From NCBI GenBank assembly GCA_933228675.1, contig OW121741.1, positions 24,337,224 through 24,401,223 of the forward strand: a stretch of 64,000 nt of DNA, in the 5' to 3' direction. This document shows, one piece after another, positions 34,404-48,470 of this stretch. How positions within the stretch are numbered: position 1 is the stretch's first letter; the number at the start of each line of letters is the position of its first letter. A program made the translations under genes and the position numbers. Source of the DNA: Stomorhina lunata. Taxonomy: Eukaryota > Arthropoda > Insecta > Diptera > Rhiniidae. Below the pieces are notes generated by a model, which was given only the letters and a program-made list of their open reading frames with translations, made no database searches and was not told the DNA's origin.

Positions 34404-36119
34404 GTCATGTGATTGTTTCAATATTTTTGTAAAGGTTTAAATATTTTATCATTTCCTTTTGATAGATAGAAATGATTAAGCATTTCCGGTCGTTAACTCA
34501 TGTTTAGGACCAATTTTCGAAAAATATTACAAAGTAGATAGTTTTCCTGATTTCCTTTTATTGGATTGTGTTCGGACAACATTCATGTAATATATTAAGG
34601 AATTGGAATGTTATTAAGGAAAAACGTGCTATCATTTTGTAACATTTTATTTGTTTTCATTATGAATGAAATACAATGATTGTTCATTAGTCATTTATAT
34701 TTCGTTAGCTGTGTGTAACTATATAAGTTTCTATTCATACGAGAAATGAATCTGAAGTTAAGATCTTTCTTTGCTGTTGAATAGTATTTTTGCTACAACT
34801 CCTTTTAGCCTTCTCAGACAACCCCCATTGATTACTTATAAAAGGGATATTATTGTTTATAAATTATAAGAAAATTGTCTATGTTATTGATGTTTAACTT
34901 GTACTTGTCTCCGAAAGCAACAGCAGTAAAGACATGTTTAAGGAATTGGAAAGAAATATAAAAACATCTTATCTTAACATATGACTAAATATATATCATT
35001 GACACTTTGACATCCTTAAGAGAGAAAGGAAAAATAAAAGATATCCGTCTAGAATAAAAGAAAATTTCAACATCATTCTGCCATGACCGGATTTTAGTAC
35101 TTTTCAAAATGACACTTAATCATGGCAGTCGCCTGGTGAGTTAAACGAAAACGAATTCTTGCCAAAGTAGGGAAACAAAAAGAAACATCATTTCAGAAAA
35201 ACTCAGCACGTAAATTAATACTTGTTCATATGTGTATGTGTGTGTCAATATCTGATTGTATGTAAACACCAGAATGTCAATGTGGAGCAAAAAAAAAGCA
35301 AGAAATCAAAAGAAACAAAAAAAAAACAGTGTTTCAGGAAAAGGAAATACACAAGTAATCGCATGTGTTTTCGCTTGAAAGGATATCACGCAGTCATTCA
35401 AGTTTAACAGAAAGTGGTAAGAGTATCCTTTCGGAACAATACGAGCGGGGGCTGGCTAAGCTGATTGTTACTACTCGAAAGAAAGCAAAAGATTGTACAA
35501 ACGAGTGCAAAAACTAAAACCAAGAAGAAATAAGATTAATGACTTGACAATAGAAATTGTCTACACAGAATGTTCTTTTTAGTGTTAGTATTTCGAAATC
35601 GAAGTCAAAGCTAAAAAATAGTGCCAAAAATTAAGAAAGAAATAATAAATTATTAAAAGAAGGTCTGGTAGGAAATTAGCACGTTTCCATGGATTTTCAG
35701 GAATTGGGATTAAACTAAAGGCAGCTGGAAATTTGTAAGTATATTAGTTAGAATGACCTACTGGTTTCGAGTTAAGTTGCTATAAATGTATTTTTGCAAG
35801 TATCCTCTGTTTTCTTTAAGGGTAGTACTTAACCGTCCCCTTTGAGTTTCAGTCAATAGTTTATCTTTCCAGATATACAAGTTCCTGAAGATTTCGCTAA
35901 GCCATTTTACGGATTATAATCTTTCATCATTTAATAATTTACCAATTGATGGCTTTGCAATGAGGGCTCGTTAACCCAACAACTTTGAATTACAATCATT
36001 AAGCAGGAGTTGTAGGAATTATTTAGATTATTTCCTCAAAATAATTTTTATGTTGTTAAATCTAAAATATATCGGCCGGTATTTCATGAATTAATTATAA
36101 AATATTTACTTTAAATATG
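34404..36119. other. Unique DNA with a possible untranslated exon
   Basis: No coding region. The part from about 35400 to 35734 is less T-rich and A/AG-rich, with GAGCGGGGGCTGGC at about 35443-35456, and ends at a consensus-like splice donor TTTGTAAGTAT with the GT at 35735-35736. Fly 5' untranslated exons can look like this, but nothing else supports it. The 61-codon frame at 35222-35407 has low-complexity K-rich composition. Confidence 0.35.
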
Positions 36120-36124
36120 TCAAC

Positions 36125-36730
36125 TGCTGTACCTTCTAAACTGCTAAGCCATCTCAAACTGCAGAGTCATCTCGAACTGTTATGACATCTTGAACTGCTG
36201 AGTCATCTTGAATTGCTGAGACATCTTTAACTGTTAAGTCAACTTGAACCGCTGAGCCATCCTAAGAAGCTGACCCATCTTAAATTGCTGAGTCATCTTA
36301 AACTGCTGAGTCATTTTAAACAGCTGAGTCATCTTAAACTGCTGAGTCATCTTGAACTACTGACTCATCTTAAACTGCTAAGTCATCTTAAACTGCTGAT
36401 TCATCTTAAACTGCTGGGTCATTTTGATCTTCTGAGCCATCTCAAACTGCAGAGTCATCTCGAACTGTTAAGTCATCTTGAACTGCTAAGTCATTTTGAA
36501 TTGCTGAGTCATCTTGAATTGTTGAGTCATCTTGAACTGCTGAGTCATCTCGAACTGTTTAGTCATCTTAAACTGCTGAGTCATCTTGAACTGCAGAGCC
36601 ATCCTAAGAAGCTGAACCATCTTAAACTGATGAGTCAACTTAAACTGCTGAGTCATTTTAACAGATGAGTCACCTTAAACTGCTGAGTTTTTTTGAACTG
36701 CTGAGTCATCTCGAACTGCTAAGTCACATT
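36125..36730 (+). repeat. 18-bp minisatellite carrying TGAGTCA (about 33 units)
   Basis: Degenerate tandem unit of 18 bp, approximately ACTGCTGAGTCATCTTGA. The translated frame 36285-36668 is a six-residue period (L-L-S-H-L-K/E), a product of 18 being divisible by three, with no initiation context or signal to support a protein. About fourteen units contain exactly TGAGTCA or TGACTCA, the AP-1 (Fos/Jun; fly Kayak/Jra) consensus. Others carry TAAGTCA, TGAGCCA or AGAGTCA. Confidence 0.9.
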
Positions 36731-36939
36731 AAAAAGTTTACATGATAGTTTTTTGGCCTGCACCCTTGTCCAAAATTTAGGTCTTCTAGTAGGTCTTCTA
36801 TCACAAGCTCTTTTCTTAAAGGATTTTCACCCAAATTCTTAAACAAAATTTTCCACGTGGTTAATTGCAGCTTTGAAATCTCCACATGGGCAAAGCTTAA
36901 GCTTAACTTAAACTACGATTGCACGATTTTTCTGGATGT
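36731..36939. other. Short unique spacer
   Basis: Unique sequence between the 18-bp and 28-bp arrays. It includes CCACGTGG-like ATTTTCCACGTGGTTAAT at about 36848 (an E-box CACGTG) and AAGCTTAAGCTTAA at about 36894. No gene. Confidence 0.5.
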
Positions 36940-38095
36940 TCTATAGAAAAATTTTTGATAATAATATTGTATTTTTCTATAAAAAAAAGTTTCGATAAAA
37001 ATATTTTTCTATAGAAAATTTTTGTTTAAAACATTTTTCTGTAGAAAAATTTTCGATAAAAATATTCTTCCATAAAAAATGTTCGATAAAAATATTTTTC
37101 AATAAAAAAATTTAATCACAAATATTTTTCTGTATAAAACTTTTGAATAGAAATAATTCTATGTAGAAAAAATTTTATGAAAAAAAACTCTATTAAAAAA
37201 TTACCCATCGAAAAATTATTGATAAAAAAAAAATTCTATTGAATTATTTTTGATAAAAAATTTCTGTAAAAAAATTTTTAATAAAAATTTTCTATAGAAA
37301 CATTTTTCATAAAAATTTTCTATAGACAAAATTTGTGATAAAAAGTTTCTTTAGAAAAATTTTCTATAGAAAAATTTTTTATAAAAATTTTGTATAGAAA
37401 AATTTTTGATCAAAAATTTCTTTAGAAACATTTTTGATAAAAAATTTCCACAGAAAATTTTCTATAGAAAAATTTTTGATAAAAATTTTCTGTAAAAAAA
37501 TTTTTGATCAAAAAAATTTCTATAGCGAAATTTTCGATAAAAATTTTCTATAGAAAAATTTTTGATAAAAATTTTTTATAGAAAATTTTTTGATAAAATT
37601 TATGACAAAAAGTTTCTTTAGAAAAATTTTTCATAAAAATTTTTTATATAAAAATTTTTTATAAAAATGTTCTATGTTGTTTTCTTAAAAATTTTCTATA
37701 GAAAAATTTTTGATAAAAAGTTTCTATAGAAAAATTGTTGATAAAAATTTTCTATAAAAAATTTTTTGATAAAAAAAATTCTATAGAAAAATTTTTGATA
37801 AAAAATTTCTATAGAAAAATTTTTGATAAAAATTTTCTATAAAAAATTTTTTGATAAAAAAAATTCTATAGAAAAATTTTTGATAAAAAATTTCTATAGA
37901 AACATTTTTGATAAAAATTTTCTATCGAAAAATTTTTGATAAAAATTTTCTATACAAAAATTTTTGATAAAAATTTTCTACAGAAACATTTTTGATAAAA
38001 ATTTTCTATAGAAAAATTTTTGATAAACATTTTCTATAGAAAAATGTTCATCAAAAATTTTTCAGTAGAAAATTTTTATCCAAAATTTTTCAATA
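36940..38095. repeat. Degenerate 28-bp minisatellite (about 40 units)
   Basis: Unit approximately TTTTTGATAAAAATTTTCT followed by ATAGAAAAA, with much variation in A/T run length and in the CTATAG core (CTGTAG, CTTTAG, CTACAG). It forms the old flank of the larger 31-bp array and closely resembles the array at 576-1430. Confidence 0.9.
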
Positions 38096-41000
38096 AAAAA
38101 AATTTTTTTCAAAAATTTTTCTATAGAAAATTTTTATCAACAATTTTTCTATAGCAAATTTTTATCAAAATTTTTTCTATAGAAAAATTTTTGTTAAAAA
38201 AATTTTTCTATAGAAAAATTTTTGTTAAAAAAATTTTTCTATAGAAAAATTTTTGTTAAAAAAATTTTTCTATAGAAAAATTTTTGTTAAAAAAATTTTT
38301 CTATAGAAAAATTTTTGTTAAAAAAATTTTTCTATAGAAAAATTTTTGTTAAAAATATTTTTCTATAGAAAAATTTTTGTTAAAAATATTTTTCTATAGA
38401 AAAATTTTTGTTAAAAATATTTTTCTATAGAAAAATTTCTGTTAGAAATATTTTTCTATAGAAAAATTTTTGTTAAAAATATTTTTCTATAGAAAAATGT
38501 TTGTTAAAAATATTTTTCTATAGAAAAATTTTTGTTAAAAATATTTTTCTATAGAAAAATTTTTGTTAAAAATATTTTTCCATAGAAAAATTTTTGTTAA
38601 AAATATTTTTCTATAGAAAAATTTTTGTTAAAATTATTTTTCTATAGAAAAATTTTTGTTAAAAATATTTTTCTATAGAAAATTTTTTGTTAAAAATATT
38701 TTTCTATAGAAAATTTTTTGAAAAAAATATTTTTCTATAGAAAAATTTTTGTTAAAAATATTTTTGTATAGAAAAATTTTTGTTAAAAATATTTTTCTAT
38801 AGAAAAATTTTTGTTAAAAATATTTTTCTATAGAAAAATTTTTGTTAAAAATATTTTTCTATAGAAAAATTTTTGTTAAAAATATTTTTCTATAGAAAAA
38901 TTTTTGTTAAAAATATTTTTCTATAGAAAAATTTTTGTTAAAAATATTTTTCTATAGAAAAATTTTTGTTAAAAATATTTTTCTATAGAAAAATTTTTGT
39001 TAAAAATATTTTTCTATAGAAAAATTTTTGTTAAAAATATTTTTCTATAGAAAAATTTTTGTTAAAAATATTTTTCTATAGAAAAATTTTTGTTAAAAAT
39101 ATTTTTCTATAGAAAGATTTTTGTTAAAAATATTTTTCTGTAGAAAAATTTTTGTTAAAAATATTTTTCTATAGAAAAATTTTTGTTAAAAATATTTTTC
39201 TATAGAAAAATTTTTGTTAAAAATATTTTTCTATAGAAAAATTTTTGTTAAAAATATTTTTCTATAGAAAAATTTATGTTAAAAATATTTTTCTATAGAA
39301 AAATTTTTGTTAAAAATATTTTTCTATAGAAAAATTTTTGTTAAAAATATTTTTCTATAGAAAAATTTTTGTTTAAAATAATTTTCTATAGAAAAAGTTT
39401 AAAAAAATATTTTTTCTATAGAAAATTTTTTGTTAAAAATATTTTTCTATAGAAAAATATTTGTTAAAAATATTTTTCTATAGAAAAATTTTTGTTAAAA
39501 ATTTTTGTTAAAAATATTTTTCTATAGAAAAATTTTTGTTAAAAATATTTTTCTATAGAAAAATTTTTGTTAAAAATATTTTTCTATAGAAAAATTTTTG
39601 TTGAAAATATTTTTCTATAGAAAAATTTTTGTTAAAAATATTTTTCTATAGAAAAATTTTTGTTAAAAATATTTTTCTATAGAAAAATTTTTGTTAAAAA
39701 TATTTTTCTATAGAAAAATTTTTGTCAAAAATATTTTTCTATAGAAAAATTTTTGTTAAAAATATTTTTCTATAGAAAAATTTTTGTTAAAAATATTTTT
39801 CTATAGAAAAATTTTTGTTAAAAATATTTTTCTATAGAAAAATTTTTGTTAAAAATATTTTTCTATAGAAAAATTTTTGTTGAAAATATTTTTCTATAGA
39901 AAAATATTTGTTAAAAATATTTTTCTTTAGAAAAATTTTTGTTAAAAATATTTTTCTATGGAAAAATTTTTGTTAAAAATATTTTTTATAGAAAAATTTT
40001 TGTTAAAAATATTTTTCTATAGAAAAATTTTTGTTAAAAATATTTTTCTATAGAAAAATTTTTGTTAAAAATATTTTTCTATAGAAAAATTTTTGTTAAA
40101 AATATTTTTCTATAGAAAAATTTTTGTTAAAAATATTTTTCTATAGAAAAATTTTTATTAAAAATATTTTTCCATAGAAAAATTTTTGTTAAAAATATTT
40201 TTCTATAGAAAAATTTTTGTTAAAAATATTTTTCTATAGAAAAATTTTTGTTAAAAATATTTTTCTATAGAAAAATTTTTGTTAAAAATATTTTTCTATA
40301 GAAAATTTTTTGTTAAAAATATTTTTTTATAGAAAATTTTTTGTTAAAAATATTTTTCTATAGAAAAATTTTTGTTAAAAATATTTTTCTATAGAAAAAT
40401 TTTTGTTAAAAATATTTTTCTATAGAAAAATTTTTGTTAAAAATATTTTTCTATAGAAAAATTTCTGTTAAAAATATTTTTCTATAGAAAAATTTTTGTT
40501 AAAAATATTTTTCTATAGAAAAATTTTTGCTAAAAATATTTTTCTATAGAAAAATTTTTATTAAAAATATTTTTCTATAGAAAAATTTTTGTTAAAAATA
40601 TTTTTCTATAGAAAATTTTTTATTAAAAATATTTTTCTCTAAAAAAAAATTTTTTGTTAAAAATATTTTTCTATAGAAAAATTTTTGTTAAAAATATTTT
40701 TCTATAGAAAAATTTTTGTTAAAAATATTTTTCTATAGAAAAATTTATGTTAAAAATATTTTTCCATAGAAAAATTTTTGTTAACAATATTTTTCCATAG
40801 AAAAATTTTTGTTAAAAATATTTTTCTATAGAAAAATTTTTGTTAAAAATATTTTTCTATAGAAAAATTTTTGTCAAAAATATTTTTCTATAGAAAAATT
40901 TTTGTTAAAAATATTTTTCTATAGAAAAATTTTTGTTAAAAATATTTTTCTATAGAAAAATTTTTGTTAAAAATATTTTTCCATAGAAAAATTTTTGTTA

Positions 41001-44000
41001 AAAATATTTTTCTATAGAAAAATTTTTGTTAAAAATATTTTTCTATAGAAAAATTTTTGTTAAAAATATTTTTCTATAGAAAATTTTTTGTTAAAAATAT
41101 TTTTCTATAGAAAATTTTTTGTTAAAAATATTTTTCTATAGAAAAATTTTTGTTAAAAATATTTTTCTATAGAAAAATTTTTGTTAAAAATATTTTTCTA
41201 TAGAAAAATTTTTGTTAAAAATATTTTTCTATAGAAAAATTTTTGTTAAAAATATTTTTCTATAGAAAAATTTTTGTTAAAAATTTTTTTCTATTTAAAA
41301 ATTTTTGTTAAAAATATTTTTCTATAGAAAAATTTTTGTTAAAAATATTTTTCTATAGAAAAATTTTTGTTAAAAATATTTTTCTATAGAAAGATTTTTG
41401 TTAAAAATATTTTTCTGTAGAAAAATTTTTGTTAAATATATTTTTCTATAGAAAAATTTTTGTTAAAAATATTTTTCTATAGAAAAATTTTTGTTAAAAA
41501 TATTTTTCTATAGAAAAATTTTTGTTAAAAATATTTTTCTATAGAAAAATTTTTGTTAAAAATATTTTTCTATAGAAAAATTTATGTTAAAAATATTTTT
41601 CTATAGAAAAATTTTTGTTAAAAATATTTTTCTATAGAAAAATTTTTGTTAAAAATATTTTTCTATAGAAAAATTTTTGTTAAAAATATTTTTCTATAGA
41701 AAAATTTATGTTAAAAATATTTTTCTATAGAAAAATTTTTGTTAAAAATATTTTTCTATAGAAAAATTTTTGTTAAAAATATTTTTCTATAGAAAAATTT
41801 TTGTTTAAAATAATTTTCTATAGAAAAAGTTTAAAAAAATATTTTTTCTATAGAAAATTTTTTGTTAAAAATATTTTTCTATAGAAAAATATTTGTTAAA
41901 AATATTTTTCTATAGAAAAATTTTTGTTAAAAATATTTTTCTATAGAAAAATTTTTGTTAAAAATATTTTTTTATAGAAAAATTTTTGTTAAAAATATTT
42001 TTCTATAGAAAAATTTTTGTTGAAAATATTTTTATATAGAAAAATATTTGTTAAAAATATTTTTCTTTAGAAAAATTTTTGTTAAAAATATTTTTCTATG
42101 GAAAAATTTTTGTTAAAAATATTTTTTATAGAAAAATTTTTGTTAAAAATATTTTTCTATAGAAAAATTTTTGTTAAAAATATTTTTCTATAGAAAAATT
42201 TTTGTTAAAAATATTTTTCTATAGAAAAATTTTTGTTAAAAATATTTTTCTATAGAAAAATTTTTGTTAAAAATATTTTTCTATAGAAAAATTTTTGTTA
42301 AAAATATTTTTCTATAGAAAAATTTTTATTAAAAATATTTTTCCATAGAAAAATTTTTGTTAAAAATATTTTTCTATAGAAAAATTTTTGTTAAAAATAT
42401 TTTTCTATAGAAAAATTTTTGTTAAAAATATTTTTCTATAGAAAAATTTTTTGTTAAAAATATTTTTCTATAGAAAAATTTTTGTTAAAAATATTTTTTT
42501 ATAGAAAAATTTTTGTTAAAAATATTTTTCTATAGAAAAATTTCTGTTAAAAATATTTTTCTATAGAAAAATTTTTGTTAAAAATATTTTTCCATAGAAA
42601 AATTTTTGCTAAAAATATTTTTCTATAGAAAAATTTTTATTAAAAATATTTTTCTATAGAAAAATTTTTGTTAAAAATATTTTTCTCTAAAAAAAAATTT
42701 TTTGTTAAAAATATTTTTCTATAGAAAAATTTTTGTTAAAAATATTTTTCTATAGAAAAATTTTTGTTAAAAATATTTTTCTATAGAAAAATTTTTGTTA
42801 AAAATATTTTTCTATAGAAAAATTTTTGTTAAAAATATTTTTCCATAGAAAAATTTTTGTTAAAAATATTTTTCTATAGAAAAATTTTTGTTAAAAATAT
42901 TTTTCTAGAGAAAAATTTTTGTCAAAAATATTTTTCTATAGAAAAATTTTTGTTAAAAATATTTTTCTATAGAAAAATTTTTGTTAAAAATATTTTTCTA
43001 TAGAAAAATTTTTGTTAAAAATATTTTTCTATAGAAAAATTTTTGTTAAAAATATTTTTCTATAGAAAAATTTTTGTTAAAAATATTTTTCTATAGAAAA
43101 ATTTTTGTTAAAAATATTTTTCTATGGAAAAATTTTTGTTAAAAATATTTTTCTATAGAAAAATTTTTGTTAAAAATATTTTTCTATAGAAAAATTTTTG
43201 TTAAAAATATTTTTCTATAGAAAGATTTTTGTTAAAAATATTTTTCTGTAGAAAAATTTTTGTTAAAAATATTTTTCTATAGAAAAATTTTTGTTAAAAA
43301 TATTTTTCTATAGAAAAATTTTTGTTAAAAATATTTTTCTATAGAAAAATTTTTGTTAAAAATATTTTTCTATAGAAAAATTTTTGTTAAAAATATTTTT
43401 CTATAGAAAAATTTTTGTTAAAAATATTTTTCTATAGAAAAATTTTTGTTAAAAATATTTTTCTATAGAAAAATTTTTGTTAAAAATATTTTTCTATAGA
43501 AAAATTTTTGTTTAAAATAATTTTCTATAGAAAAAGTTTAAAAAAAAATATTTTTTCTATAGAAAATTTTTTGTTAAAAATATTTTTCTATAGAAAAATA
43601 TTTGTTAAAAATATTTTTCTATAGAAAAATTTTTGTTAAAAATATTTTTCTATAGAAAAATTTTTGTTAAAAATATTTTTCTATAGAAAAATTTTTGTTA
43701 AAAATATTTTTCTATAGAAAAATTTTTGTTAAAAATATTTTTCTATAGAAAAATTTTTGTTAAAAATATTTTTCTATAGAAAAATTTTTGTTAAAAATAT
43801 TTTTCTATAGAAAAATTTTTGTTAAAAATATTTTTCTATAGAAAAATTTTTGTTAAAAATATTTTTCTATAGAAAAATTTTTGTTAAAAATATTTTTCTA
43901 TAGAAAAATTTTTGTTAAAAATATTTTTCTATAGAAAAATTTTTGTTGAAAATATTTTTCTATAGAAAAATTTTTGTTAAAAATATTTTTCTATAGAAAA

Positions 44001-44455
44001 ATTTTTGTTAAAAATATTTTTCTATGGAAAAATTTTTGTTAAAAATATTTTTCTTTAGAAAAATTTTTGTTAAAAATATTTTTCTATAGAAAAATTTTTG
44101 TTAAAAATATTTTTCTATAGAAAAATTTTTGTTAAAAATATTTTTCTATAGAAAAATTTTTGTTAAAAATATTTTTCTATAGAAAAATTTTTGTTAAAAA
44201 TATTTTTCTATAGAAAAATTTTTGTTAAAAATATTTTTCTATAGAAAAATTTTTGTTAAAAATATTTTTCTATAGAAAAATTTTTGTTAAAAATATTTTT
44301 CTATAGAAAAATTTTTGTTAAAAATATTTTTCTATAGAAAAATTTTTGTTAAAAAAAATTTTTGTTAAAAATATTTTTCTATAGAAAAATTTTTGTTAAA
44401 AATATTTTTCTTGAAAATTTTTGTTGAAAATATTTTTCTATAGAAAAATTAAAAA
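38096..44455. repeat. 31-bp minisatellite, ATTTTTCTATAGAAAAAT palindrome (about 205 copies)
   Basis: The unit is an 18-bp palindrome ATTTTTCTATAGAAAAAT followed by TTTTGTTAAAAAT. Point variants (CTGTAG, CCATAG, CTATGG, TTATGTT, GTCAAAA) recur in the same order at kilobase distances, showing higher-order duplication. A diagnostic variant pair (AGAAAGATTT then CTGTAG) occurs at 39111, 41388 and 43219. The variant GTTTAAAATAATTTTC with AAAAAGTTTAAA follows at 39371, 41813 and 43510. Both edges are degenerate. No open frame spans it. Confidence 0.96.
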
Positions 44456-46092
44456 AAAAGTATTTCTCGGATTCCCTTAGAAATTTGTTTCTATCGGGTC
44501 CTTTTGATTTCGCCTTCATTTATTATCCTGTAACATGTTATTGTCATTGCTGTTTGTTTGTATTTGTTTGACTATCATTAGTCGGAAAGTTTTTACTGTT
44601 GTTAAGTGTTATTTGTGCTATATCCGGTTTAACTCAAACGAATAAATGGATAAAACATGACTTTTATTTTCTTTCAATTCCTTCGCTCATTCATTTATTT
44701 ATGCAGTCATTCGTTCAGTCATTCATTCATTCATTCATTCATTCACTCCTCCCCCAGGCGGGCCCTTAACTACAAGGATATACGAGTATATAGATTTGTC
44801 TGTCTGTCCGCCTTCCTTTGAAACACATATGAAAAATGTTGCAAAATATTTTACATCGTTTATCACTTGATTGTGTTTAGTGATTTTCAAACAATGTGTT
44901 GTAGTTTCTACTTAGTTAACGTTAGTTATTTGTAGGTACTAAGGAAATAAATGAATAGCTTTAAGACCGACAGAAAGAACGACAAACGAAATCAAAGTAA
45001 TAGAAAGGAAAAGGAAAGAAATCGAAATTAATGACCACATTTTAGTTTTTAGCAACTTTTACAATAAAGAGGGTGCAAAATACCTTCCAAAAATACAACC
45101 AAACTCACAGCCAGCAAAAACCAAATGTAATAAATATATTTTTAATGCAAGATGTTTTATGGGTTGTTTTTTATATACCAACTAACACTGAAGAACTCTT
45201 CACTCCCACCATTACCCGGCCAAGTCCTTGGCTAAGAAAAGGAAACACTAAATACTAACCAAACAAAAAGCTAAGGAAGAAAAAAAAACTACACCCAAAC
45301 AAAGTCAAATGTCCATTTTGTAAATGTTTGCTATCTAAATGGTCCATAAATTTTACAAATTGCTTTAGCCAGTAAAACTCGTAGCTAAAAGAAATAAAGT
45401 AAAACTGTTAGAACAAAAAAAAAGAAATACGACCGTCCGACCGCCTAAACTAAAAGAAAATGCTAAAAACTGAGAACTTTTGGTATAATAAATTGATCAC
45501 AAGTTATATCAATTACAATTGTGGAAGATAAATTTCCTGGGATTAAGTTAAAATGTTTTCATTTAATCATGTAAAAGATTTCCCCAAGATGTTAATTTAT
45601 TGCTATCAATAATGTTTATCTTACGGTATTTGGTATTTGTACACTTTCTTCTTTCTACGACTCCACCTTTTGTCGTTTTTCCAAGACTTTCCATTGGTTT
45701 TAATTTATAACATCGCATAATTTATTTCAATCCGAAATGTAGTTATTGAAAATGTTTTTAAGTAGTTAAGTTAAGTTAAAAAAAGTAAAATAAATAAATA
45801 AAATGTTAAAAAAGTTGTCTTTGCCAGCTAAAGATAGAAATTAATGCTTTTTCTTTATGGTTTCTTATGTCTTAAGTAGTATTTTAGTCTAGAAACTTTA
45901 GTAAGTATGAAATTGCTGATTTATTAACCTTAGTTAGTAATGCCATTAGAAATAGTATTACATACTTTGTTAGTCAGCTGATATTGCTAAAAATTCTTAA
46001 TTGATATTTTTCCTACAAAAGTAGCGATAGTTTTGACACTTTTCTGGTGATCCAAATATCCACATGACAAATTTATGATAATATTAAGAAGA
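44456..46092. other. Unique DNA with a CATT microsatellite, no gene seen
   Basis: Holds a tetranucleotide CATT run at about 44719-44746, GTCTGTCTGTCCGCC at about 44798, and A-rich low-complexity stretches (45260-45430, 45770-45810). The 61-codon frame at 45073-45258 has no recognisable domain. Confidence 0.5.

Positions 46093-48470
<2,378 letters not shown>

Noticed and set aside
36285..36668. 127-codon frame with L-L-S-H-L-K repeats, leucine-rich-like
   Set aside because: Produced by an 18-bp minisatellite; the six-residue period does not match any leucine-rich repeat family and the array is equally degenerate at all codon positions.
36848..36865. E-box CACGTG as a regulatory site
   Set aside because: A single 6-mer match in AT-rich DNA without any neighbouring promoter is not enough.
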